Of a stretch of DNA of 64,000 nucleotides, positions 12,301-22,547 are shown one piece after another. A program made the translations under genes and the position numbers. Source of the stretch: Asterias rubens (lineage: Eukaryota > Echinodermata > Asteroidea > Forcipulatida > Asteriidae). Under the pieces are notes generated by a model. That model made no database searches and was not told the DNA's origin. It saw nothing but the letters and a program-made list of their open reading frames with translations. The DNA lies in NCBI RefSeq assembly GCF_902459465.1, contig NC_047065.1:17874204-17938203 (forward strand). The letters are read 5' to 3'. Numbering within the stretch: the stretch's first letter is position 1; each line of letters opens with the position of its first letter.

Positions 12301-15300
12301 GTTTGGGTACAGCACCCGGTACCTACCTATTGGTTTGGGTACAGCACACACATGTACACAGTCATACGGTACCTACCTATTGGTTTGGGTACAGCACCTG
12401 GTACCTACCTATTGGTTTGGGTACAGCACACACATGTACACAGTCATACGGTAACTACCTATTGGTTTGGGTACAGCACCTGGTACCTACCTATTGGTTT
12501 GGGTACAGCACACACATGTACACAGTCATACAGTACCTACCTATTGGTTTGGGTACATCACCCGGTACCTACCTATTGGTTTGGGTACAGCACACACATG
12601 TACACAGTCATACAGTACCTACCTATTGGTTTGGGTACAGCACCCGGTACCTACCTATTGGTTTGGGTACAGCACCTGGTACCTACCTATTGGTTTGGGT
12701 ACAGCACACACATGTACACAGTCATACAGTACCTACCTATTGGTTTGGGTACAGCACCTGGTACCTACCTATTGGTTTGGGTACAGCACACACATGTACA
12801 CAGTCATACGGTACCTACCTATTGGTTTGGGTACAGCACCCGGTACCTACCTATTGGTTTGGGTACAACACACACATGTACACAGTCATACAGTACCTAC
12901 CTATTGGTTTGGGTACAGCACCTGGTACCTACCTATTGGTTTGGGTACAGCACACACATGTACACAGTCATACGGTACCTACCTATTGGTTTGGGTACAG
13001 CACCCGGTACCTACCTATTGGTTTGGGTACAACACACACATGTACACAGTCATACAGTACCTACCTATTGGTTTGGGTACAGCACCCGGTACCTACCTAT
13101 TGGTTTGGGTACAGCACACACATGTACACAGTCATACAGTACCTACCTATTGGTTTGGGTACATCACCCGGTACCTACCTATTGGTTTGGGTACAACACA
13201 CACATGTACACAGTCATACAGTACCTACCTATTGGTTTGGGTACAGCACCCGGTACCTACCTATTGGTTTGGGTACAACACACACATGTACACAGTCATA
13301 CGGTACCTACCTATTGGTTTGGGTACATCACCCGGTACCTACCTATTGGTTTGGGTACAGCACCTGGTACCTACCTATTGGTTTGGGTACAACACACACA
13401 TGTACACAGTCATACAGTACCTACCTATTGGTTTGGGTACAGCACCCGGTACCTACCTATTGGTTTGGGTACAGCACCTGGTACCTACCTATTGGTTTGG
13501 GTACAGCACACACATGTACACAGTCATACGGTAACTACCTATTGGTTTGGGTACAGCACCTGGTACCTACCTATTGGTTTGGGTACAGCACACACATGTA
13601 CACAGTCATACAGTACCTACCTATTGGTTTGGGTACATCACCCGGTACCTACCTATTGGTTTGGGTACAGCACACACATGTACACAGTCATACAGTACCT
13701 ACCTATTGGTTTGGGTACATCACCCGGTACCTACCTATTGGTTTGGGTACATCACCCGGTACCTACCTATTGGTTTGGGTACAACACACACATGTACACA
13801 GTCATACAGTACCTACCTATTGGTTTGGGTACAGCACCCGGTACCTACCTATTGGTTTGGGTACATCACCTGGTACCTACCTATTGGTTTGGGTACAACA
13901 CACACATGTACACAGTCATACAGTACCTACCTATTGGTTTGGGTACAGCACCTGGTACCTACCTATTGGTTTGGGTACAGCACACACATGTACACAGTCA
14001 TACGGTACCTACCTATTGGTTTGGGTACATCACCCGGTACCTACCTATTGGTTTGGGTACAGCACCCGGTACCTACCTATTGGTTTGGGTACAACACACA
14101 CATGTACACAGTCATACAGTACCTACCTATTGGTTTGGGTACAGCACCTGGTACCTACCTATTGGTTTGGGTACAACACACACATGTACACAGTCATACG
14201 GTACCTACCTATTGGTTTGGGTACATCACCCGGTACCTACCTATTGGTTTGGGTACAGCACCTGGTACCTACCTATTGGTTTGGGTACAACACACACATG
14301 TACACAGTCATACAGTACCTACCTATTGGTTTGGGTACAGCACCTGGTACCTACCTATTGGTTTGGGTACAACACACACATGTACACAGTCATACAGTAC
14401 CTACCTATTGGTTTGGGTACAGCACCTGGTACCTACCTATTGGTTTGGGTACAGCACACACATGTACACAGTCATACAGTACCTACCTATTGGTTTGGGT
14501 ACAGCACCCGGTACCTACCTATTGGTTTGGGTACAGCACCCGGTACCTACCTATTGGTTTGGGTACAACACACACATGTACACAGTCATACAGTACCTAC
14601 CTATTGGTTTGGGTACAGCACCCGGTACCTACCTATTGGTTTGGGTACAGCACACACATGTACACAGTCATACGGCAGACCATTCAATGCCCAGATGACT
14701 GGATGAACTTTCTGCCCAAGATTCAATGATAATGCAACCATAGCACATGTGTCGTGTCTCATAGCAATACGACTGAAACAAACAATTGAAAAAAAACCAA
14801 TCATTATAAAATGCAACGCCCTATGCAAAAAATCAGCCACTTTCGGAAATAGTGACCGGAAATTGAAGTGAAGACAACTAAACATCAGCCTTGATAACAA
14901 TGTGATGTGAGGTTTAAAATATGCTGTAACCGTCCAGTGAATTACCAGATCATGTGTCAGTATTCTCCCTTTACACCAACCCGCTGGCCAAATACCAATT
15001 AAAACATGCCGGGACCAGTTAAACTTTATTTTAAGTGGCTAGATCAGTGTTGAAAAACATCCCTATCTAATATTAAATGAGAACCAGTGAAGCTGATGGA
15101 ACATCAAAATTGTCCTGCTGGCTAGTCACTGAAAAATGCTAAGGGCAAGCCCTACATATTTTATCGTATAATCTAAAATATCAAATTGGATCAGTGATTT
15201 CTTTCTCTGCGTTTCATCTCTGTGGACCCCGGTTTGAATCCCATCTTAGACCAGAGCCTTGCATGTCAATTGGGTTTTCAGTCCCTACCTGAATATGTAG

Positions 15301-18300
15301 GTTTTTCCCATTGGGGTTTTCCTCCCATATCTTAAAGGGTATTTCTTCTCATTTTTTATTCATCCTGTTATTGGAGTTAATTCTAATGTTGGATGTATAA
15401 TAAATGAAATCACTTACCCAGGCCATGTTCGTAACGGTTCATAAAGAAGAAGTAATGTCGGTTCATAGTAACCATGTAGGAATTGAATATCCACAACGTT
15501 CAATACATGTTATTGGAGTTAATTCTAATGTTGGATGCACAATAAATGAAATCACTTACCCAGGCCATGTTCGTAACGGTTCATAAAGAAGAAGTAATGT
15601 CGGTTCATAGTAACCATGTAGGAATTGAATATCCACAACGTTCAATACATGTTATTGGAGTTAATTCTAATGTTGGATGTATAATAAATGAAATCACTTA
15701 CCCAGGCCATGTTCGTAACGGTTCATAAAGAAGAAGTAATGTCGGTTCATAGTAACCATGTAGGAATTGAATATCCACAACATTCAATACATGTTATTGG
15801 AGTTAATTCTAATGTTGGATGTATAATAAATGAAATCACTTACCCAGGCCATGTTCGTAACGGTTCATAAAGAAGAAGTAATGTCGGTTCATAGTAACCA
15901 TGTAGGAATTGAATATCCACAACGTTCAATACATGTTCTTCTAGTTCAGATAGATTGATCACATAGCTCGGTAAAACTGCATTCCTAAATAAATCAGACA
16001 GAAATAAATAGAAAGTGGTCAGATTCATTCAAATGTGGATAATTTATCGATTCAGAATTCAACATGATGAGTTCCTGCAGTTAACTTCATACATCAATAC
16101 TGTACATGTATGTAACATAACATGGCTTAAAGCTTGCACAGTACTCGCAGGCCCTGAGGCCAGTGGTTTTAGTGTCGGGCAAGTAATCTCAAGACCAGAC
16201 AAGTCCGGCAGTCTTATGTTTTACAATTGAATACCAATACCTCACTGTTTCTTTAACAGAAACAAAATATGTTCAAATATTAACCTCGAGTCTGTTAAAT
16301 ACCTTTCAATTCTGTTGAGTAATGAAGTGTACTTGATACCCAAAAAGACAAATGAGAAGTTCTCTTACATGTCTTAGCGCTTAATTGTTCACATAAAAAC
16401 ATTTCAATGCATGTTAAACTATGTCAGGACTCTGGAAACTTTTTTGTCCACATATTTCTGGTCCAGTACATATTTTGAGCTACAAGCCGCTCTAGTCTTT
16501 TGGATTTGTCTCCCAAATATGAGCCCTGTATACCACAAATAAAACATGTACTGATGAACTTATCTGTCTGACCTGAACCTTTATTGTACATTGGGAACAA
16601 ATATATTACCTGCAAGAAAGAAGATTGAAATGATGTCAGCCTAAAATTCACACAATGGTGTTCGTTGTCTGGCATTGAGATATTTGATTTAAATAGACCT
16701 TTATCACGGCGTGGTCATCTTGATTTTACTTCATTCCAACTCACTTTAACCAAACTGAAGCTGGACGAAATAAAAGTCTGGTGCCATGCGCAATTAACTT
16801 TACCATTCATTACTGTTATTGGAAACATGGAACATGACAAAGATGGTGACAGCATGATAAAGGTCTATTGACTTACTTCTTAGTGACTTGTTCTGTTTCT
16901 TCAACAAGAGTATCTCCTCTACTGAAAGGAAGGACTACAAGTTTGGATCCATAAACCAACATAACAGCACAACGATTCTCAGGATCAACTCGTACATAAG
17001 GAATATGAATGTTTCGGTACAAACCATCCTGAAATAGAGCAAAGAAAACAACTATTATTGAGTTTCTAATAAGGGAATAAAAGGGTAGCCACGAGTTTTT
17101 AAACTGTTGTTTAAAACCGGCAGAGTCATGGCCGAGCCGAAGGCGGGGGCCTTTATCGCAGAGGCCACGACCCTGCAAGGTTTTAAATGGCAGTTTAAGA
17201 ATGAGTCACTTCTCTTTTATTCCCATTCATAAATGACTTTTTGGTTAAAAGGCGTAATAAAGTAAGAACCTCTGTAAAACTTATCCATTTTCCCATCGAA
17301 CTTGAGCTCTGTACGTGTGTTGCATTTTTATGACTGAGACAGTTTTTGGATATGCATTTGTGTGCGTAGTATGCATCTAAACATATCCGAAAACAACCGG
17401 TTATAAACAGCTCCAGCTGGTCATTATCAACCGTTTAAACACCCCCACGTGACGCGGTCTCCACCAATAGGAATAGCGAAACTGTCCGAGGTATGAATCT
17501 TAGTTATTACACGAAGAAAACTATGTGGCATAGACATATTGTTTTCCAATTCCATGAGAAAGAGTTTAATAAAAAAATTACCTTGCTGCAATACTGCATC
17601 AAGGTATTCATACCATGACTCTGTGAATTCCAAATCACTTAATTCAGATACTGCAGTAATCAGGGTTAAAGGTACAAATATAGTTCCTTCACAGTATTAG
17701 TATCATATTATTGATGGCTAGTAGAATGCCCCCATCAGGCAAAACCATTTCAGAATGGTCAATATTGATCAGTCACTAGCTTGTTTATTTCTACTTGAAG
17801 AAAAACTAAAACTCTTAATCAAAAATTGAAATGAAAAGAACAATTGAAGCAGCATTAAATTGTTTGCAAAGATAACTGCCTTACCTTCAGATCCTCTTCT
17901 TCAAAGTAGTGCATAGAAAGCGTCTTCAAGTCATGTGTGCTTGGATCATACTCAACAACTGAAAGCTGAAAGTCCATTTTAAAGCAAAAATGAGGACTGG
18001 TATAAATTGTTTAACTAAAAGTACCGATATAAATATATATTTGTGATAACATCTATTTTGCTGTATACATTGTTTTTTCAAAAAATTGTCCGGCTAGACC
18101 TAATAATGCTGCAGAGTTGGAAATGGGAAACTACAGAGTTCAATTAAGAAATGTCCAGCTGTTTACAAATGCACAAATGTATCTACTACTGCTGAGAAGA
18201 ATCTGACTGGAAGACTGTTTATCTTCTGCAGCTGAGTAGAATAGCAATAGGAAAACTACCAAGTTCAAATAAGAAGTGCCCGGCTGTGAACCCATGTTGC

Positions 18301-19650
18301 AATCTACTGCAGACGGTTAGGAGACTACTTACTCTAATAAGTAAGTCCTGCTGTTCATCTACTATTTTTGAGAAGTTCTACTTTCTCTCAATAGAACAAA
18401 GGGACTTCTCGCTATTTAATAACGCAACCTTTCAACTACCCTACTCCAGTCAATCTCAAAATGCAGTACTAAGACATTGAATAGCTTCTTACCTTGGCAT
18501 CTTTGAAGCTGATTAGAAGAGCATCCCTTCCATTGCCAGATAGCGCTGCAGTTTGTAATGACATCACATTGCCATACAAAGAGAAGGTCATCAGATGCTC
18601 AAGCTTTTCTCTCTTAGGCTTGATTATTGATCCATCTAATCAATTGTCAATTAATAAATTAAAAATCAATATTAAACTCTCAAAAAAGTTACTAATATAG
18701 AGTGTACACAATAACATGCATTACATTAAAAACTATTTAAAAAGTTACACAAAATCACCAGTGAGTGGCAAGATGGAACATGTGTCCAGCACCTCTAAAG
18801 AGCCACCCAACCTACCAAAGTTAAAGAGGAATACTTCTCTGGTAATACTAATAATAATCTTTTAGATGAAATTTGAATTGATCAAATAATAACACTTGGA
18901 CCAAAGATTACATTAACCACTTACCAATATTCTTCTCGGGTGCTTTCGCCGTTGTCTGCAATGAAGTCAAAAAGAATACGAGTCAAGATTTAAACCTGTT
19001 GACGAGTGCACAGGACAATGAATTCAATTTGGTTTAGCTGCTCATCCTATATACAGGTTACACTACTGAAATTCAGAATGATACATCCTTAAGTGGCAAA
19101 TGAAATTGTTGGGTTTTATAGACCAATGATCAAGATGACAGAAAAAGCCCCAAAAGCAAAATAATTGATCCATGCCCTAGATAGTAAGGTTTCATTAGAC
19201 TTGTTTTAAAGTAGTTGCCCCAGTAATAGTGTAAAGGCCCTTTGCACATCTATAATCCAGGAGTCGCCAGAAGCGCAGTCATGTGAGAGCCATGATGGTG
19301 GTACTATACAAACTTAATGACTTTTCCAGAAGTCAAAGGTTTCACATGAGCATGTGAGACTTATGGACAATTAAAAAGCACTTTTTAATTTTGAACATTG
19401 TTTAAGTTTGAACATTTTGTTGGTTTGTTTTCCTATAATTTTTGTTTTTCAAATCCTAGGACAGAGAAACCTGACAAATCCTGAAACTGTGAACCTTTGT
19501 CTTTACCTCCACATCTTTGAGCAGTTTGTACACAGTAAGCTCCGATGCTTGAGCAACTAGAAGACTCTTCTCATTAGCCGAGAAGAAGTTACAATATGCA
19601 CAGTGTTCAATGCCTGTAGGTGGATGGATCTGCTTATGGAAGGCATACAT
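180..19650 (-). CDS. CPSF1: Cleavage and polyadenylation specificity factor subunit 1 (CPSF160), N-terminal 605 codons, 18 exons, 3' part off the window
   Basis: CPSF160 is the nuclear WD-propeller scaffold of the mRNA 3'-end processing complex that recognises AAUAAA. Coding exons in transcript order: 19507-19650, 18925-18955, 18493-18635, 17885-17965, 16877-17028, 15844-15984, 14633-14772, 9891-10001, 9514-9607, 9264-9351, 8606-8705, 6226-6263, 3204-3255, 2850-2950, 2024-2098, 1771-1851, 1193-1276, 180-338. All have AG/GT borders, and the 1815 nt total is exactly 605 codons with every phase matching. The start [13 protein letters not shown], exon 6 [16 protein letters not shown], exon 7 [17 protein letters not shown], exon 8 [16 protein letters not shown] and exon 18 [11 protein letters not shown] match the vertebrate protein in order. 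Exons 12-13 are a lysine/acidic linker, as in the family. The vertebrate protein is about 1440 aa, so more than half lies beyond position 1. A probable 5'UTR acceptor (TTCTGTACAG) lies about 70 nt upstream of the ATG. Five exon edges carry tandem arrays (separate entries). Confidence 0.96.
785..1165 (+). mobile_element. Non-LTR retrotransposon 3' fragment (reverse transcriptase C-terminus)
   Basis: A plus-strand reading frame (about 790-1089) contains the conserved C-terminal block of CR1/L2-like LINE proteins: [13 protein letters not shown], then LRSSN, then LWNSL and [10 protein letters not shown]. It is followed by a tail with cgctatataagaatg and ATT-type repeats, typical of these LINE 3' ends. 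It is 5'-truncated and lies antisense in the CPSF1 intron between exons 17 and 18. It is not a host gene. Confidence 0.8.
2441..2687. mobile_element. MITE-like element with about 45-bp imperfect terminal inverted repeats
   Basis: The left end (caaggtcccaatttcat, then gagcacaaaaatttgctt) is the inverted complement of the right end (atgctaagcaaatttgtg, then gaattggaccaagg). Length is about 247 bp with no coding capacity. The same terminal sequence recurs at 31118-31319, so this is a dispersed family. It lies in the CPSF1 intron between exons 14 and 15. Confidence 0.75.
3292..5857. repeat. 2.6-kb minisatellite of 39- and 56-bp units derived from a SINE tail
   Basis: A core of about 39 bp (agatactattcagttttact, then cgcacaccaatgtgtatta) alternates with a 56-bp form that adds agcactgtcatgtatta. 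There are more than 50 units with few substitutions (a cluster of tactaatc variants lies near the right end). The right end runs straight into a tRNA-derived SINE at 5858. The SINE copies at 28890 and 39440 carry related tails (tgtgtattaagcact and tgtgtgataagcact), which identifies the source. It fills most of the CPSF1 intron between exons 12 and 13, starting about 37 bp from exon 13. Short open frames inside it are artefacts of stop-free repeats. Confidence 0.92.
5858..5965 (-). mobile_element. tRNA-derived SINE fragment (same family as 28890 and 39440)
   Basis: Contains ctcgggtgggattcaaactc, the reverse complement of a tRNA box B followed by the family's conserved ccacccgagt, then a degenerate tRNA-like head (gaccttctagagcaggtagc). 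It is oriented minus, and its 3' tail is the source of the adjacent minisatellite. Confidence 0.7.
6360..8440 (-). mobile_element. 5'-truncated CR1/L2-like LINE with frameshifted reverse transcriptase
   Basis: The minus strand encodes, across three frames, an RT with [10 protein letters not shown], the catalytic box [24 protein letters not shown] and the C-terminal thumb block ([26 protein letters not shown]). The main frame is 8217-6871, with the upstream part in another frame (8368-8093) and the C-terminus in a third (7013-6522). At least two frameshifts therefore break it. The endonuclease is absent. The 3' end is an (ATT)n tract at 6361-6394. It inserted in the CPSF1 intron between exons 11 and 12 in the sense orientation. 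A second, nearly identical 3' end is at 63506-64000. Confidence 0.93.
6361..6410. repeat. (AAT)n microsatellite, LINE 3' tail
   Basis: A run of about 11 AAT units, then aataagaataataag. It is the terminal simple repeat of the minus-strand LINE. Confidence 0.9.
9577..9795 (-). repeat. 75-bp tandem array of CPSF1 exon 9 acceptor and 5' end
   Basis: Three units begin at about 9581, 9656 and 9731. On the minus strand each has 40-45 nt of intron, the CTCTAG acceptor and the first about 31 nt of exon 9. The copy at 9577-9607 is the authentic one, joined to the rest of the exon. The two extra copies lie upstream in transcript direction, so they are decoy acceptors. Differences are single bases (gcagac versus gcatac). 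Confidence 0.93.
9981..11211 (-). repeat. 70/85-bp tandem array of CPSF1 exon 8 acceptor and 5' end (16 copies)
   Basis: Sixteen copies counting the authentic one at 10001. On the minus strand each holds about 50 nt of intron 3' end (a T-rich tract ending TTTGTTAAG or TTTGTTTAG), then the first about 20 nt of exon 8 (GTGGTGTGTTGCTTCTAGC). A 15-bp insertion gives the longer form. Copies far from the exon (10900-11210) are more diverged. Fifteen extra AG acceptors lie 5' of the real one. At 11211 the array abuts the exon 7 donor array with no unique sequence between. Confidence 0.95.
11212..14673 (-). repeat. 3.46-kb minisatellite made of CPSF1 exon 7 3' end plus donor site
   Basis: Units of 50 bp and 32 bp, mostly alternating, about 80 in all. 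On the minus strand the long unit is the last 43 nt of exon 7 (coding [14 protein letters not shown]) followed by the donor GTAGGTA. The short unit lacks 18-19 nt of exon sequence. The rightmost unit (14633-14673) is the real exon end. Variants (cagcac/caacac/catcac, cggtac/cagtac) are shared among copies, which suggests homogenisation. It is stop-free in all plus frames, so long plus-strand frames (for example 11214-14729) are artefacts. Confidence 0.97.
15205..15410 (+). mobile_element. SINE-like element (box-B-bearing family), copy 1
   Basis: Contains ctgtggaccccggtttgaat followed by ccca, which fits a tRNA box B, then a body (gccttgcatgt..ttcagtccctacctga..tttcttctcatt..catcctgttattgg) shared with 41218-41415. 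The 3' tail ends in taataaat. It lies antisense in CPSF1 intron 6. Its tail forms the intron part of the exon 6 tandem repeat. Confidence 0.72.
15366..15937 (-). repeat. 142-bp tandem array of CPSF1 exon 6 3' end, donor and SINE tail (4 copies)
   Basis: Four copies with exact 142-bp period (for example ATG-containing starts at 15404, 15546, 15688). On the minus strand each carries the last about 93 nt of exon 6 (from CATGTATTGAACG to CCTGG), the donor GTAAGT and about 49 nt of the adjoining SINE tail. Only the copy at 15844-15937 continues into the rest of exon 6 and its acceptor. In the extra copies a TAA precedes the CAT codon in frame, so they cannot serve as in-frame exons. Confidence 0.94.
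15938..19506. other. CPSF1 introns 1-5, otherwise unremarkable
   Basis: Apart from exons 2-6 and the repeat at 17060-17490, these introns are AT-rich and show no recognisable gene, RNA or element. Short open frames (for example 16015-16230 and 16665-16871) lack codon bias, homology or splice logic. Confidence 0.6.
17060..17490. mobile_element. Foldback/MITE-type repeat with internal hairpin, copy 1
   Basis: Bounded by aataagggaataaaagggta and a GC-rich end with cacgtgacgcggtctccacc. It contains a hairpin-prone core (aaaccggcagagtcatggcc..ggccacgaccctgcaaggttt). The same element, inverted, is at 43195-43740, and a relative is at 62460-62940. It has no coding capacity and lies in CPSF1 intron 4. 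At about 17363-17385 it retains the empty form of a site that holds a small insert in the 43-kb copy. Confidence 0.75.
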
Positions 19651-22547
19651 CTTGAGCTAGAATGGATACACCTCAAAGTTCAGTCCAATCGGTCTCACTC
19701 AGAAACCTGTACAGAATAGAATATCGTAAATTGTATCTTTAGGAAACAAAATAATTTGATGCCAGTAGCATCCCAGTTTGATCTTTTCGACATGCAAGTT
19801 ATACGGTGGTATAAGTGTGTTTTTTAGTTTGGGATCCATGGTATTCCCAATATCTGCACACCCAAACAAGTTGTACATTACATTGCTAAAAGTTAAAACA
19901 TGTATTATGATTTGAAGTTGTTTAACCAGCGTGCCACAATCCTGATCACCACATTATCAGCAGTGTCCAATTAGTATCTAATTCTAATTCTAATGTACTC
20001 AAAGCAAGTCAACACATGCGAAAGCTTTACAAAAAAAAACTATTTTAATTTTTATTTCAATTTCATAAAACAAATGAAAAAGTGTTGGCGGCAGAATACA
20101 ATTTTCCCTGAAATCTTTCGCTCATTTTAAGCCAATGGATAATTTCCCCTTTTTGTGAAAAAAGGGTACACCAATCGAAATCGCATAGATGGTGCCATAT
20201 CACATTCACAAGCTCGTTTGTGTTACTTTGGAATTCCTACAATCACACACAAAACCGCGCGCAAGCTGAAGAAAGAAGGTTTGCACCGAAGAGTCGAAGA
20301 AAAGTAACTTATTGACCTCTTTACTTTTAGTTACTATGATTAAGAATAAGATATTTACGTACATAATCTTACCTCTACTTGAAAAACATTAAAACAAAAA
20401 TCACAAATGCATGATCTTGAAGATTCCAACACAAACAATCAGGACAGGAGAAATCGTCAAGCATGTGTGTGCTTCCTTTGCGTGAATGTGTTTTTGTGCG
20501 GTAAAAAAAATTATCCTCAGCATCAAAGCCCGCCCTCAAGAGACAATCCTGTCACCAAGCTCGAATCGTTTTTTGCTCCTCGTCTCGATAGTGCTGGGTG
20601 TTTGTTTTTTTTTGGGGGGGGGGGCATTTTTTGTTTCATTTTTTTTAATGAACATTGGGATAATAGAATTGCCATCATCATTTTGTTGTTGTTAAGATTT
20701 CCTTTTTGAATCGGATAAATAAAAAATAATGATAAAATTGAAAAGCAATAGTATGGTGGAAATTTTGAAATGGATGGACAAAACATATTGCGCCCGCGGG
20801 CTGGGGAGAGGGGGTAGGGGTCTGCGGCAAGCACATGACCGACTTACCAATATTGCGTGCTGTGGTTTTTCAGCAAATAATATCCTTTAAATTGAGTTGT
20901 TGGACTTTGCAACATCTAAAAAATAATATTTGCAAAACTTTGCGCTATTACATTAGGCGCGCCTATATAATAGCACCGGCGTTACAGGAGACCCCCCCCC
21001 CCAGTCGCCGCCCCACCCCCTCCCAAACGGTGGACTGTGTACGTGCGCGTACTACTTCTGAAAACGCCCTCTTTTAAAACATCTTCCGCCGCCCACGTTA
21101 ATACTTTCCAACAGAATCTACGGCGGATAGATTTCCCTGGGACCCACCCGCCACCCGCGCCATATAGGCAGGCTATTGCAATGTTTTTTTTGCAAAGGCA
21201 TTGTGACTTATATGTCGTATATGATTTCGCCCATCGCAAATTGCATGGAATATTAGTTGCATGCGATGTGATAACAATTGTCTGCAAATTTTCGCATGAC
21301 GCAAACGGTTGAAAAATAATATTTTCAAACATTTAATTCAGTAAAGTGTATAAAACTAACGAAATTGCATAGTTGAAGCATGGAGGAATAAATTGAAGTG
21401 ATATGCCTTAATTTTGGAAAACGTCCAACCTATCCCCAACAACGCCCCAGCTACGACTACTTTGCACCGGCCATTATGTTACTGTTATCGATTATCCAGT
21501 TAGTAAGATGTAATAAAAGGATGATGTATTATATTATGATTGCACTTTGTTATTTGATCATTTTAAAGTAAATTTTGCAGTAGGCCTATTTCTTATTCAA
21601 TATCGCCTGCATAATATTATGCGAAAAATAAGAAATGCAATCTTTTAGAAAGTCCTGCAATGGTCCTGCCAATCTCACGAAGGACTGGTGATTAACGTAT
21701 TATCCATTCGTAGTCATTTTGTTTAGCTATACTTGTTAGTTTTATAGCGTCCAAATTATAATCTTGTCTCGCTTTATTTCCCAGGTCACTTTGTAAAAAT
21801 GAAACGAAAGACATCGCTGATAAGTGATATCATCAACAAAAATCGACAACATAGATCATATATTACTAAACCACCAGCCCTCATCTATTTGTCTCATTTA
21901 TTGTTTTACTGCTCTTGTATTCTTCTGATTGTTGTGTTCTTTCCTAGAAATCGGATCCAAACCCACGTGAAAATGAGAAGGATGATTCGTTTTATGTTCT
22001 TTTTGATGATACATCGTACAGGCATGGCATACGCAGTGTGTGACTGGTGCGTCGAGGTGTGGCCCAAAGTTTGGGTTGACAGCTTATTTTGAACGTGTAT
22101 TTCGTGTCTAGAATTGACAACATTGAATTCTGCATTTTTATTGTGATAATTTTCCTTTCAACAAAAGTTTGATTTTTAAATTAAAGAACGCTTTGGTTAA
22201 CATTGCCAAACATATTTACATGTACAGTATGATAGAATTATTCGCTTGGGCTCAGGCGTACCATCTATACGTTACGTATTGACTAAATTTTATGGCAGTT
22301 TTCGCATATTTTACGTGACGTCACATTATAATGAATTGGTCAAATGTCGGCCGCTGGTTCGCGGCTGTATGAGTCATTCCCGAACGTGGCTTCACAGATA
22401 CCAGCGTGTACACAGACAGTACGTCGTGTATATTTCTTGTTTCGATAATGTTGGATTGGTACTCGAGGAAGGAAGGAAGTTATACTGTTTTAACTCCAAA
22501 AACATACGTTTCCTCCGTCTCAATGTAAGGAGTAATTGGCTGCCAAT
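19651..22547. promoter_or_regulatory. Divergent intergenic region between CPSF1 and PAR-6
   Basis: 2.9 kb separate the two start codons, so both promoters must lie here. Visible features are a possible 5'UTR acceptor for CPSF1 near 19720, a G/C homopolymer-rich stretch (20613-20625, 20991-21002) and a CRE near the PAR-6 start. A 97-codon frame at 21799-22092 has one hydrophobic stretch but no recognisable homology. I do not call it a gene. No TATA box can be assigned with confidence. Confidence 0.5.
22316..22323. promoter_or_regulatory. Perfect CRE palindrome TGACGTCA upstream of PAR-6
   Basis: The consensus CREB/ATF octamer, inside acgtgacgtcacatt, lies about 225 bp 5' of the PAR-6 ATG, where proximal promoter CREs usually sit. 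Function is inferred. Confidence 0.5.

Noticed and set aside
11214-14729. Plus-strand frames of 1171 and 1156 codons
   Set aside because: Open in all three frames because the 50/32-bp repeat has no stop on this strand. The array is antisense copies of a CPSF1 exon edge. Not a gene.
15404-15870. Three extra in-frame copies of CPSF1 exon 6
   Set aside because: They lack the exon's 5' part and acceptor, and a TAA stands in frame just before the duplicated coding part.
20523-21332. Overlapping frames on both strands near 20.5-21.3 kb
   Set aside because: Created by homopolymer runs and GC-rich intergenic sequence; no homology or splice support.
21799-22092. 97-codon frame between CPSF1 and PAR-6
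   Set aside because: No recognisable homology and weak start context; the hydrophobic stretch is explained by T-rich DNA.
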